NCBI RefSeq assembly: GCF_022919135.1 | Contig: NZ_CP095049.1 | Location: 4,158,501-4,222,500 of the forward strand | Direction of reading: 5' to 3' | Source of the DNA: Hymenobacter cellulosivorans | GTDB lineage: Bacteria > Bacteroidota > Bacteroidia > Cytophagales > Hymenobacteraceae | DNA length: 64,000 bases | Shown here: positions 52,696 to 61,130 of the stretch, piece by piece | Layout of the letters: each line of letters opens with the position of its first letter | How positions within the stretch are numbered: the stretch's first letter is position 1 | Translations under genes and position numbers: made by a program | Notes under the pieces: model-generated | What the model was told of the DNA's origin: nothing | Database searches by the model: none | What the model saw: only the letters and a program-made list of their open reading frames with translations

Positions 52696-52986
52696 CTATT
52701 TCGCGACAGCCGTCGGCGCATCTGACTCATCAGGAAACTGGCTGCCCCAGTGCGCCGCCACCTCAATCATAGGGACGGCCGTCTGCCCAAGTGGCGTCAG
52801 GGTATAGCGCACGTACTGGCCCTGCTGCTCCCGGCTCACCAACCCGTCGGCTTCTAGCTGTTTGAGCTCCGTTGACAAGACCTTTTTCGAGATGCCTTGC
52901 AGGCACTGATGCAGCTGCCCGAAGCGGAATGGGTGCAGCCGTAAGTAAAATACAATCAACATCTTCCACTTACCTCCTAGCGGCGG
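52696..52986 (-). pseudogene. HxlR-type regulator, 5'-truncated
   Basis: The frame encodes LGGKWKMLIVFYLRLHPFRF, GQLHQCLQGISKKVLSTELK, QLEADGLVSREQQGQYVRYT and LTPLGQTAVPMIEVAAHWGS, the winged-helix core of HxlR regulators, but the N-terminal 20-30 residues with the conserved Cys are missing. An in-frame TAG (52987-52989) stands three codons upstream of GGKWK, right at the junction with the oppositely oriented oxidoreductase fragment. Translation could restart at ATG 52962, but the DNA-binding fold would be incomplete. Confidence 0.75.
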
Positions 52987-53405
52987 CTATTGCCCCGCAC
53001 AATGCGTTGACAGAACAGTTGCTGGCGGCCGATATTCTGATCCTGGCTCATCCCCTACATAATTTCTCGTTACCAGGTCCTGTCAAGCTCTGGCTCGATG
53101 CCGTGCTGCAGAAGGGCAAGGCGTTTGATTACCGGCCCGAACAGGTTGGGCTGTTGCAAGGCAAGAAAGCGCTGGCGTTGTATTCCTCGGCCGGCCTGTA
53201 CGAAGGCAACCAGTATGCGTATCGCGATACGCTGCCGGCCACGTATAACGCCATTTTTTCCTACACCGAAGTAGGCGAATACGAAATTGTCGGCGCCAAC
53301 CGGACGGTCGCGCTCGGGGCGGCGGCCGAAGCGCAGGCCCTGCGTAATGCCGAGGCAAGATTAACCACCATCGGCCGGCGGTGGTACGTTGATCGAGTCA
53401 AGTAG
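52980..53405 (+). pseudogene. NAD(P)H oxidoreductase (azoreductase-type), 5'-truncated
   Basis: About 142 codons: LAADILILAHPLHNFSLPGP, VKLWLDAVLQKGKAFDYRPE and LLQGKKALALYSSAGLYEGN match the middle and end of flavodoxin-fold FMN-dependent NADH-azoreductases (compare AAPMYNF and LKAWIDHI in intact members). The N-terminal 50-70 residues that bind the FMN phosphate are absent. It abuts the truncated HxlR gene head to head, so one deletion probably removed both 5' ends and the shared promoter. Confidence 0.75.
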
Positions 53406-53530
53406 TTAGTATAGAGGATAAGCACCCGTCAGCCTACCCGCGCGCTGTCAAGCCGCTTGTTTGCGGGTTATCCTGCTTTGTACCAACCACTAGAAAAACT
53501 TCATATCCCTGAGGTATGCACTACTAGCGT

Positions 53531-53563
53531 GTACACGGTAACGGTCGTTTTCGCTAAAAGAGC
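53531..53563. repeat. Isolated copy R10 of the 33-nt array repeat
   Basis: GTACACGG, TAACGGTCG, TTTTCGCT, AAAAGAGC: 33 bases, same orientation as R1-R8, about 6 kb from the array. Confidence 0.7.
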
Positions 53564-53620
53564 GGTGGGTACCACTCAACGGGCTATACTTCCTGCTTTC
53601 TGAGAGCCTGCCAACCATAC

Positions 53621-53659
53621 TTATAAAGCGTTCCGGATTATGGCCGGAACGCTTTATAA
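53621..53659. terminator. 16-bp perfect hairpin, possible bidirectional terminator
   Basis: Arms TTATAAAGCGTTCCGG / CCGGAACGCTTTATAA with a 7-nt loop. There is no long T run, so termination is plausible rather than certain. Confidence 0.55.
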
Positions 53660-53718
53660 AATCTGGGTAAAGACGAGCTAACTACTCAGGGTTTTCAAAA
53701 CTGACCAGGTCAACCCCT

Positions 53719-53757
53719 CTACCGCACCCCCAGCCGGTTCCGCTTCCAGGCCGAATC
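53719..53757 (-). pseudogene. Relic of a biotin carboxylase 3' end
   Basis: The minus strand reads SAWKRNRLGVR then TAG, matching the last residues of the accC product at 57292 (SGWKRNRLGVR, stop). DNA identity across this short piece is high. It lies nine bases right of where the histidine kinase gene ends. Confidence 0.5.
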
Positions 53758-53766
53758 CCGGTAGCC

Positions 53767-56406
53767 TTACTGGCCACTGCCGGGGGCTTGCTGTTCGCGC
53801 AGGAAGTACACGCGGAAGGTGCTGCCCTGCCCGAGCTGGCTCTCCACCTCAATGCGGCCCCCGGCGTTTTCGACCATCTTCTTGACCATGTAGAGCCCGA
53901 TGCCGGTGCCCTCGACGTGGTCGTGGAAGCGCTGGAACATGGCAAAGAGCTTGTCCTGGCGCTGGGTCAGGTCCAGGCCCAGGCCGTTGTCCTCGATGGC
54001 CAGCACTTGGTAGTCTGCCTGGGGCCAGGCCCGGATGCGCACCCGCGGGGGCCGGTCGGGGGCGCGGTACTTGAGGGCGTTGCTGAGCAGATTGTAGACC
54101 ACCGAGCGCAGGTTCTTTTCCGAGAAGAGCAAGGTCAGGCCGGCCGGCACCTGCACCTCCACCTGGGCCTGGGTGTGCTGCACCAGGGGCTGCAAATCCA
54201 GGTACACGGCCTCAATCACGCCGGCCAGCTCCACGGGGGCGCTGGCCTGCTTGTATTCCTGCTGCAGGCGCGAAACCTCGGTCAGGTGGCGGAGAGTGCG
54301 CTTGAAGCGCTCTACGGCCCCCTGCATCATGGTCAGCATCTGGTCCACGTTGCCGACGCGGCCGGCGGCGGGCAGCTCGTGCTCCAGGGCCAGCAGCAGG
54401 CCCTCGATGTTGGAGATGGGCGCCTTCAGGTCGTGCGAGGCGGTGTAGATGAAGTTGTCCAGGTCCACGTTGCTGCGCACGAGCTGCTGGTTGGTGTCGA
54501 GCAGCGCCTCGTTGGTGGCCGTGAGCTCCTCGTTGATGGCGGCCAGCTCCTGGTTGAGGCCTTCCACCTTCTGGCGGATAAGAACCTGCTCGGTCACGTC
54601 GTGGGCAAAAATGGAAATGCCTGCCACCTGGCCGTTCTCGCGGTAGGCCTGGTAGGTAAAGGTATAGTAGCACACGGGGCCGGGCGGCTGCCCGGGGGCG
54701 GGCTGGGCCAAGAAGGGCATCTGCTGGCCCACGTAGGTTTCCCCGGTCTGGTAGACGTGGTCCATCAGGGCCACAAAGCCCTGGGCCAGCATTTCGGGTA
54801 CGGCTTCCTCCACCGTCAGGCCCACGAGCCGGCGGCCGGGAAACAGGGCCTGATAGGCCGGGTTCACGTACTCGAAGCGGTGGCCGGGGTCGCGCAGCAA
54901 GGCCACCAGGACGGGGGCCTGCTCGAAGATGTAAAAGAAGGCCAGGCGCTCGGCGGCCTGGTGCCGGGCAGCGGTCAGCAGCTGGGCCTGCAGGGCCTCG
55001 GCCTGCTGGCGGGCCCGACCCTTGTCGGTCACGTCGACAATGAAAGCCAGAATCCCGGTACTCGTGTCGTGCTCGTCGGCCAGGGGCTGGAGGATAAAAT
55101 CCAGGTAGCGGGGCTCGGGCTGGCCAGTGGCCGCGTCCAGGAGCATGATGGGCATCTCGGTACCGATAAAGGGCTGACCGGAGGCGTAGACCTCGTTGAG
55201 CAAGCCCACGAAGCCCTGGGCCATGACCTCGGGTAAGACCTGGGCTACGGGCTGCGCCAGCCGGGCGCGGCCCCCGGACAAGGTTTGGTAGGCGTCGTTG
55301 AAGAACGTGTAGCGGTGCTCGGGGCCGCTGAAGGTGGCAATGGCGGCCGGCACCTGCCCCAGGATAAGGCGCAGTAGCTGCTGCTGTTCGCTCAGCTGGC
55401 GGGTGCGCTCCTGCACCCGGGCTTCCAGCTGCTGGTTGAGCAGTTCGAGCCGCTGCTGGGTCACGCTCAGATTGGTGTTGGCCGTCAGGTATTCTTCGTT
55501 GGCTGCCTGGAGCTCTTCGTTGCTGGTAGCCAGCTCCTGGTTGAGGTCCTGCACCTGCTGGCGGGCCCGCACCTGGTCGGTTACCTCGATGGCCGAGGCA
55601 ATCAGGCCCGTAATGCCGCCCTGCTCGTCGTAGGCGGGCTGGTAGGTGATGTTGAAGTAGCCCTGGTAGTACTGGTGGGCCTGCTCGATGCGCACGAGCA
55701 GCTCCCGGAAATAGTAGGGCTCGCCGGTTTGCAGCACGCCGGCAAACACGGCCTCAAAGCCCTGGCCCGCCAGATCGGGCAGGGCCTCGAAGTGGGGGCG
55801 GCCCACAATCTGGTCGAGGGGGCGGCCCCAGATCTGGCCCATGCGGGCGTTGGCCCATTCGACCACAAACTCGGGGCCGCGCAACCGGGACAGGGCAATG
55901 GGAGCTTGCTCAAAAACCCGCTGCAACTCGGCGCGCTGGGCCTCGGCCGCAGCCTGGGCAACTCGTTCCCGGGCCTGGCTTTCCCGCAGGCGCGCCTGGC
56001 CCTGCACTTCGGCCGTGACATCCTGGGCCATGTGAATGATCTGGACCACGGCCCCCTGGGCATCCAGCACGGGCGTGTTGAGCACCTGCCAGTGCCGCTC
56101 GACAAACTGCCCGGGGTGGTCGGGGTCGGGCACGTCGTAGTGCTGCTGGGCCATCTGGTGGGGCTGCTTCGTAGCCAGGACCTGTTCCAGGGAGGCGCGC
56201 AGGTTGTGGGTGCTGCGGGCCTCGGGCGCGAGCGGGTTGTCGGGAAAGGCGTCAAACACCACTCGCCCGACCACCTGCTCGCGCTGGCTGAGCGTGGCCT
56301 GCAGGTAGGCGTCGCTCACGGCTTCAATCACGAAGTCGGGCGAAAACAGCATAAAGGGCCGGGGCAGGGCAGTGAACAGCAGGGCTGCTTCGGGCGCAAC
56401 GGGCAT
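53767..56406 (-). CDS. PAS-domain sensor histidine kinase, orphan
   Basis: 879 residues, no transmembrane segment. Four PAS domains (about 10-125, 150-275, 345-470, 490-620) are joined by helical linkers (EELQAANEEYLTANTNLSVT, QQLEARVQERTRQLSEQQQL). The kinase has H box FIYTASHDLKAPISNIEGLL, N box LRSVVYNLLSNALKYRAPD, G1 AIEDNGLGLD and G2 GTGIGLYMVKKMVENAGGRI, all intact. No response regulator is adjacent. It resembles the kinase at 36336-39545 in kinase core and linkers but not in sensor order (no GAF). ATG 56406 (MPVAPEAALLF) is the chosen start. Confidence 0.9.
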   Translation of the reverse strand: MPVAPEAALLFTALPRPFMLFSPDFVIEAVSDAYLQATLSQREQVVGRVVFDAFPDNPLAPEARSTHNLRASLEQVLATKQPHQMAQQHYDVPDPDHPGQFVERHWQVLNTPVLDAQGAVVQIIHMAQDVTAEVQGQARLRESQARERVAQAAAEAQRAELQRVFEQAPIALSRLRGPEFVVEWANARMGQIWGRPLDQIVGRPHFEALPDLAGQGFEAVFAGVLQTGEPYYFRELLVRIEQAHQYYQGYFNITYQPAYDEQGGITGLIASAIEVTDQVRARQQVQDLNQELATSNEELQAANEEYLTANTNLSVTQQRLELLNQQLEARVQERTRQLSEQQQLLRLILGQVPAAIATFSGPEHRYTFFNDAYQTLSGGRARLAQPVAQVLPEVMAQGFVGLLNEVYASGQPFIGTEMPIMLLDAATGQPEPRYLDFILQPLADEHDTSTGILAFIVDVTDKGRARQQAEALQAQLLTAARHQAAERLAFFYIFEQAPVLVALLRDPGHRFEYVNPAYQALFPGRRLVGLTVEEAVPEMLAQGFVALMDHVYQTGETYVGQQMPFLAQPAPGQPPGPVCYYTFTYQAYRENGQVAGISIFAHDVTEQVLIRQKVEGLNQELAAINEELTATNEALLDTNQQLVRSNVDLDNFIYTASHDLKAPISNIEGLLLALEHELPAAGRVGNVDQMLTMMQGAVERFKRTLRHLTEVSRLQQEYKQASAPVELAGVIEAVYLDLQPLVQHTQAQVEVQVPAGLTLLFSEKNLRSVVYNLLSNALKYRAPDRPPRVRIRAWPQADYQVLAIEDNGLGLDLTQRQDKLFAMFQRFHDHVEGTGIGLYMVKKMVENAGGRIEVESQLGQGSTFRVYFLREQQAPGSGQ

Positions 56407-56627
56407 AGGCGTACAAGTCAGGAAAGCCCGCGGGCGTGGCGAAGATACTCTACTCTGCTTACGCAGCGGCTACCTTAGTTGCTACCTTCCCCGTGCGTTT
56501 TTTAGGGTGATTCTGCGGCGGACCACAAGTCGTTTGCCCGGACCAGGTGCTTTTCGGCCGTAGGCTGCCGCGCGAGCCCCGGCGTATTGGTAGCCGCGGC
56601 CACGGGCCAGTAAAAGTGGTCCAGGGT

Positions 56628-56663
56628 ATCGTTCACCGACGAGACGCAAGGTTGCGTCTCTAC
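56628..56663 (-). repeat. Dispersed GTAGAGACGC palindromic element, copy 2
   Basis: On the minus strand: GTAGAGACGCAACCTTGCG, then TCTCGTCGGTGAACGATA. It aligns along its length with 40978-41014; inner perfect palindrome GAGACGCAA / TTGCGTCTC. Confidence 0.65.
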
Positions 56664-56686
56664 ACACAGGCAGTGCGGCCTAGTTC

Positions 56687-57211
56687 TTAGCCGCCCTGCT
56701 GAGACGTCTTGTGAATGATTTTTCCGTCGCGTAGAAATATGGTCAGTACTTCCGGATGGGATAAAACATAAGTCTCCAGATTTATCGTGTCGCCGTTGCT
56801 TTTGAGTATTTTTTTAGGTCTATCGTCCTTTAAATGCTGGTTTACCCACTGCCGTTGAGTAGGCGAGATGGTATTCAAGCAATGGTTGTATTTGACCAAG
56901 ACGTAGTGGTTGTTTATGTTTTTCAGGGCGCACGGCTGATAGTATTCGAAGAACTTGATAGTTGAAACCGACGAAACGGTGATGGAAGCACGGACACTAT
57001 CCTGCGCTACTTCAATGTATACCAGGGATGGATATAGCTTGGACGTCAGTTCTTCCGCATTTCTGTCCGCATACAAGCCAATTTCCCTGACCACTTCTTG
57101 CTTGCTCAGAATAGCTGGGAACGGCTCGGGCTGGCGTGCAGCCTTGCTCGCTTTATCATGTGAACAAGAGGACACGGCTAATACAACAAGCGCACTAAAC
57201 ACGTATCTCAT
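56687..57211 (-). CDS. Lipoprotein, unrecognised
   Basis: 174 residues from MRYVFSALVVLAVSSCSHDK, with lipobox AVSSC. The mature part has FPAILSKQEVVREIGLYADR, KLYPSLVYIEVAQDSVRASI and NNHYVLVKYNHCLNTISPTQ, then a C-terminal QQGG. No family is recognised. The DNA is noticeably more AT-rich than its neighbours, suggesting acquisition. The terminator at 57241-57268 separates it from accC, which lies upstream in the same direction. Confidence 0.65.
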   Translation of the reverse strand: MRYVFSALVVLAVSSCSHDKASKAARQPEPFPAILSKQEVVREIGLYADRNAEELTSKLYPSLVYIEVAQDSVRASITVSSVSTIKFFEYYQPCALKNINNHYVLVKYNHCLNTISPTQRQWVNQHLKDDRPKKILKSNGDTINLETYVLSHPEVLTIFLRDGKIIHKTSQQGG

Positions 57212-57240
57212 GTTGCCTTGAATTGGGGACGAGCTAAATA

Positions 57241-57268
57241 AAAAGCCCGGCCAACCAGCCGGGCTTTT
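57241..57268 (-). terminator. Intrinsic terminator of accC
   Basis: AAAAGCCCGGC / GCCGGGCTTTT stem with a 6-nt loop; T tract on the minus strand, 24 bases past the accC stop. Confidence 0.85.
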
Positions 57269-57291
57269 CAAATCTATACTAAACAAACGCT

Positions 57292-58797
57292 CTACCGTAC
57301 GCCCAGCCGATTGCGCTTCCAGCCCGAGCCCTGCGTCGAAGCCGGGGCATTACTGGCCGCGGCCGGGGCTTTCTTTTCGCTTATGAGCAGGGCCGTGAGC
57401 ACGGCGGCGAGCTTGGCGGTGGTTTCGTCGGGCTTGGCGTCGAGGTCGGCGGCGGTGAAATGGTCGCGCACGAAGTTCGTGTCGAAGTTGCCGCTGACGA
57501 AGGCCGGGTGCCGGAGCACGTAGCTCCCGAAGGGCAAGGTGGTCTGGATGCCGGTAATCTGGTACTCGTCGATGGCGCGCAGCATCCGCTCGATGGCCTC
57601 GGTGCGGTCCTTGCCGAAGGTGACGAGCTTGGCAATCATCGGGTCGTAATAAATCGGGATGTCCATGCCCTGCTCGAAGCCGTCATCGACGCGCACGCCC
57701 GGGCCCTGGGGGCGCACGTAGGTGGTCAGGGTTCCGATGTCGGGCAGGAAGTTGTTTTGCGGGTCTTCGGCGTACACGCGCAGCTCCAGGGCGTGGCCGG
57801 TGATGGTCAGCTCGTCCTGGGTGAAGGGCAGGGGCAGGCCCTGGGCCACCCGGATCTGCTCTTTCACCAAATCGAGGCCGGTAATCTGCTCCGTGACGGG
57901 GTGCTCCACCTGCAGGCGGGTGTTCATCTCCAGGAAGTAGAAGTTGCGCTGATCGTCGAGCAGAAACTCCACGGTGCCCGCCCCGGTGTAGTTGCAGGCC
58001 CGGGCCACGTCCACGGCACAACGGCCCATTTCGGCCCGCAGCTCGGGCGTGAGCACCGAGGACGGCGCCTCTTCAATGACTTTCTGGTGGCGGCGCTGAA
58101 TCGAGCATTCCCGCTCAAACAGGTGTACGATGTTGCCGTGCTCGTCGCCCAGAACCTGAATCTCGATGTGGCGCGGGCCGGTCACAAACTTCTCAATAAA
58201 CACCGAGCCGTCGCCAAAGGCCGAGGTGGCCTCGTTGATGGCCAGCTGCATCTGCTCCTCAAACTCCTCGGCGTTATTGACGATGCGCATACCCTTGCCG
58301 CCGCCGCCGGCCGAGGCCTTAATCAGAATGGGAAAACCTACTTCCGAAGCAATGCGCTTGGCTTCCTCCACGTCAGAAATGGCCTCGTCGGTGCCGGGTA
58401 CCAGCGGGATGTCGTAGGCTTTTACGGCCTGCTTGGCCGAGAGCTTGTCGCCCATGATGTTCATGGCCTCGGGCGAAGGACCCACGAAAATCAGCCCGGC
58501 CTCGGTGACCATGCGCGCAAACTCCGCGTTTTCCGACAAGAAGCCGTAGCCGGGGTGAATGGCATCCACGTTCAGGCGGCGGCACACTTCCAGGATGGCG
58601 TCGCCGCGCAAATAGCTTTCCGACGACTGCGGGCCACCGACGCACACAGCCTCGTCGGCGTAGCGCACGTGCAGGGCCTGGCGGTCGGCCTCACTATAGA
58701 TAGCCACGGTCTGCAAGCCCATTTCCTTGGCCGAGCGCAGCACGCGCAGGGCTATTTCGCCGCGGTTGGCGACCAGCAGCTTCTTGATTTCTTTCAT
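57292..58797 (-). CDS. accC: Biotin carboxylase (acetyl-/acyl-CoA carboxylase subunit)
   Basis: 501-residue ATP-grasp enzyme that carboxylates biotin. MKEIKKLLVANRGEIALRVL opens the pre-ATP-grasp domain; KASAGGGGKGMRIV is the glycine-rich ATP loop, IEKFVTGPRHIEIQVLGDEH and ECSIQRRHQKVIEEAPS are conserved, and FLEMNTRLQVEHPVTEQITG holds the Mg and catalytic residues. RVYAEDPQNNFLPDIGTLTT is closer to acyl-CoA (propionyl/methylcrotonyl) carboxylase A subunits than to the AccC of fatty-acid synthesis, so the acyl-CoA substrate is open. No biotin carrier domain is fused and no accB is adjacent. Confidence 0.9.
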   Translation of the reverse strand: MKEIKKLLVANRGEIALRVLRSAKEMGLQTVAIYSEADRQALHVRYADEAVCVGGPQSSESYLRGDAILEVCRRLNVDAIHPGYGFLSENAEFARMVTEAGLIFVGPSPEAMNIMGDKLSAKQAVKAYDIPLVPGTDEAISDVEEAKRIASEVGFPILIKASAGGGGKGMRIVNNAEEFEEQMQLAINEATSAFGDGSVFIEKFVTGPRHIEIQVLGDEHGNIVHLFERECSIQRRHQKVIEEAPSSVLTPELRAEMGRCAVDVARACNYTGAGTVEFLLDDQRNFYFLEMNTRLQVEHPVTEQITGLDLVKEQIRVAQGLPLPFTQDELTITGHALELRVYAEDPQNNFLPDIGTLTTYVRPQGPGVRVDDGFEQGMDIPIYYDPMIAKLVTFGKDRTEAIERMLRAIDEYQITGIQTTLPFGSYVLRHPAFVSGNFDTNFVRDHFTAADLDAKPDETTAKLAAVLTALLISEKKAPAAASNAPASTQGSGWKRNRLGVR

Positions 58798-59181
58798 GCG
58801 GTGGGAGTAGAGAGGAAGGCGTAGAAGGAGAGGGAAAGGGTAAAAGAACATCATGTCGACCATTCTGCGCTTCAAGCAGAGAAGAGACCTCCCGCGCGCA
58901 GTCGTTATAAGGCTGTATTATTACGAATGCAGGCGAGATTCCTCGCTGGGCTTAGAATGACATCCTATTGGTGACGTTTGGGGAAAGACCCTCGAAAATC
59001 AATTCCAGCCCAAAGAAACGCCATTCTACCTACTCCGTAAAACGAGAAGGCTATTTTTCGTGGAGTTGGAAGCCTCGCGCGCAGGGGCTACTTTTGCAGA
59101 TTGCCATAACTTTGTACTTTATCGGATGGTTGAACCCCCAGCCACCCATCTGTTTCCTTTTCACATTTAACCCATTCCCTC
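58798..59181. other. Intergenic region between accC and the alpha-oxoamine synthase
   Basis: 384 bases between divergent genes, with a dispersed repeat at 58930-58961 and no supported gene. Confidence 0.5.
58930..58961 (-). repeat. Dispersed GTCATTCT...GAATCTCGC element
   Basis: On the minus strand GTCATTCTAAGCCCAGCGAG followed by GAATCTCGCC, a relative of the GTCATTGCGAGCGAAGC element family at 20904. Confidence 0.45.
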
Positions 59182-60426
59182 GTGGATCTTTTCGAAAAGA
59201 TTGCCGCGAACCGCGGCCCACTGGGCAGCCATTCGCACTACGCCCACGGCTATTTCACCTTCCCCAAGCTGGAAGGCGAAATCGAGCCCCGTATGATTTT
59301 TCGCGGCAAAGAGGTTCTTACCTGGAGTCTGAATAATTACCTGGGCCTGGCCAACCACCCCGAAGTCCGTAAGGCCGACGCTGACGCCGCCGCCCAGTAC
59401 GGCATGGCCCTGCCCATGGGCGCACGCATGATGTCGGGCAACTCGAACCTGCACGAGCAGCTGGAAAGTGAGCTGGCCGACTTCGTGCAGAAACCCGACT
59501 GCATGCTGCTCAACTTTGGCTACCAGGGCGTGGTATCGATTATCGACGCCATGGTGGGCCGCCACGACGTGATTGTGTACGACGCCGAGTCTCACGCCTG
59601 CATCATCGACGGCGTGCGCCTGCACGCCGGCAAGCGCTTCGTGTATACCCACAACGACATGGAGAGCCTGGAGAAGCAGCTGCAGCGCGCCAAGCGCATC
59701 ACCGACGAAACCGGCGGCGGCGTGCTCGTCATTACGGAGGGCGTGTTCGGCATGTCGGGCAACCAGGGTAACCTGCGCGGCGTGGTAGCCCTGAAGGAAA
59801 AATACGAGTTCCGCCTCTTCGTCGATGATGCCCACGGCTTCGGCACGATGGGCGCTACGGGCGCCGGAACGGGCGAAGAACAGGGCGTACAGGACGGTAT
59901 CGACCTTTATTTTTCGACCTTCGCCAAGAGCATGGCCAGCATCGGCGCCTTCGTCGCCGGGCCGGAAAGCGTAATTGAATATTTGCGCTACAACATGCGG
60001 AGCCAGATTTTCGCCAAATCCCTGCCCATGCCGCTCGTGGTAGGTGCTTTGAAGCGCCTGGAGCTGCTGCGCACCAAGCCTGAGCTGAAAGACAACCTCT
60101 GGACCGTAGTACGGGCCCTACAGAGCGGTTTGCGCGAAAAAGGCTTCAACATCGGCACCACGACTTCGCCCGTGACGCCCGTGTTTTTGAACGGCCAGAT
60201 TCCCGACGCAACCCAAATAACCTTCGATTTGCGCGAGAATCACGGTATTTTCTGCTCTATCGTGGTGTATCCGGTAGTTCCCAAGGGCGTTATCATGCTC
60301 CGTCTGATTCCAACGGCCGTGCATTCGCTAAGCGACGTCGATCAGACCATCAAGGCCTTTGAGGTAGTGGCCGAGAAGCTCGATAAGGGCCTTTATTCCA
60401 AAACGGAGGCTGTTCCGGCCAGCTAG
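59182..60426 (+). CDS. Alpha-oxoamine synthase, serine palmitoyltransferase-like
   Basis: 414-residue PLP enzyme. LTWSLNNYLGLANHPEVRKA, the PLP-stacking region (LNFGYQGVVSIIDAMVG), ESHACIIDGVRLHAGKRFVY, LFVDDAHGFGTMGATGAGTG and the PLP-lysine region STFAKSMASIGAFVAGPE follow the family. Bacteroidota use such an enzyme to condense serine with a fatty acyl-CoA as the first step of sphingolipid synthesis, and I favour that role; KBL/BioF-type activity is the alternative. GTG 59182 starts MDLFEKIAANRGPLG, matching known relatives. Single-gene unit with a strong terminator. Confidence 0.88.
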   Translation: MDLFEKIAANRGPLGSHSHYAHGYFTFPKLEGEIEPRMIFRGKEVLTWSLNNYLGLANHPEVRKADADAAAQYGMALPMGARMMSGNSNLHEQLESELADFVQKPDCMLLNFGYQGVVSIIDAMVGRHDVIVYDAESHACIIDGVRLHAGKRFVYTHNDMESLEKQLQRAKRITDETGGGVLVITEGVFGMSGNQGNLRGVVALKEKYEFRLFVDDAHGFGTMGATGAGTGEEQGVQDGIDLYFSTFAKSMASIGAFVAGPESVIEYLRYNMRSQIFAKSLPMPLVVGALKRLELLRTKPELKDNLWTVVRALQSGLREKGFNIGTTTSPVTPVFLNGQIPDATQITFDLRENHGIFCSIVVYPVVPKGVIMLRLIPTAVHSLSDVDQTIKAFEVVAEKLDKGLYSKTEAVPAS

Positions 60427-60447
60427 GCCGGTTTTCTGAACCGAATG

Positions 60448-60489
60448 ACCAAGGGGCGCTTTTCGTGAGAGAAGCGCCCCTTGGTTTTG
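60448..60489 (+). terminator. Intrinsic terminator
   Basis: 14-bp stem ACCAAGGGGCGCTT / AAGCGCCCCTTGGT with a 10-nt loop, followed by TTT. Confidence 0.85.
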
Positions 60490-60600
60490 GTATTATTCCT
60501 GCAACATTCAATAAAAACTATATTCTGGAAATGGGGTTTGATTTTGGTAAAACCTAGCTTCATTAGCTGCTAGGGGCATTTTGAAAAAAAATTACAACTA

Positions 60601-60630
60601 TTGCTTGTATTTGAAATCCCTGTATATTAG
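60601..60630 (+). promoter_or_regulatory. Probable promoter of the histone-like gene
   Basis: TTG at 60601 and TATATTAG at 60623-60630 (one mismatch to TAnnTTTG) with a 19-base spacer, in an AT-rich stretch 45 bases before the ATG. Confidence 0.55.
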
Positions 60631-60674
60631 GCCCGTTCAATAACATCAAACCCACACCAATCAACCTTTTTCAC

Positions 60675-60947
60675 ATGAGCAATTATAGCCAACTGAAAGA
60701 CCTCGTACTCTCCCTGGAATCGGACTTCGAGAAGTTCTACGACAAGCAGAACTCGGCCGCTGGTACCCGCGTGCGTAAAGGCATGCAGGAACTGAAAAAC
60801 CTGGCCCAGACCATCCGTACGGAAGTGCAGAACACCAAGAACAGCGCCGCTGGCGATGCTGGTGCTGCTCCGGCTAAAGCGGCTCCCGCTAAGAAAGCTG
60901 CTGCTCCGGCCGCTGCCAAGAAAGCTGCTCCTGCCAAGAAGAAGTAG
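60675..60947 (+). CDS. Histone H1-like DNA-binding protein
   Basis: 90 residues. An N-terminal helical half (MSNYSQLKDLVLSLESDFEK, RVRKGMQELKNLAQTIRTEV) and a C-terminal tail of alternating Ala, Lys and Pro (APAKAAPAKKAAAPAAAKKA) match the Hc1-like proteins of Bacteroidota and chlamydiae, which condense DNA. The AT-rich promoter region and the strong terminator indicate a highly expressed single gene. Confidence 0.9.
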   Translation: MSNYSQLKDLVLSLESDFEKFYDKQNSAAGTRVRKGMQELKNLAQTIRTEVQNTKNSAAGDAGAAPAKAAPAKKAAAPAAAKKAAPAKKK

Positions 60948-60996
60948 GTTGCCCTGAACCACGGATTCGACGGATTGTGTAGTCGACTCCTGGGTC

Positions 60997-61037
60997 AAAC
61001 AAAAAGGCCCCGCCAGCACGGCGGGGCCTTTTTGTTT
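60997..61037 (+). terminator. Intrinsic terminator, bidirectional
   Basis: Perfect stem of about 18 bp starting AAACAAAAAGGCCCCGCC with a 5-nt loop, with T and A runs at both ends. Confidence 0.9.
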
Positions 61038-61130
61038 GTCATCTCACCTAGCAGTAATTCTTAATAAAGTCTGCTGAGCCGTCCACACAATCCGTGAAAT
61101 CCGAATAGTCCGTCGAACCCGTGGTGTGGT

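Larger units (their letters stand above)
53406..53766. other. Intergenic region with repeat, hairpin and gene relic
   Basis: 361 bases holding an isolated array repeat (53531-53563), a 16-bp perfect hairpin (53621-53659) and a copy of the end of the biotin carboxylase gene (53719-53757). Confidence 0.7.

Noticed and set aside
53788..55236. 482-codon plus-strand reading frame
   Set aside because: Antisense shadow of the second histidine kinase; Leu/Gly/His-biased composition without family likeness.
57460..58824. 454-codon plus-strand reading frame
   Set aside because: Antisense shadow of the biotin carboxylase gene.
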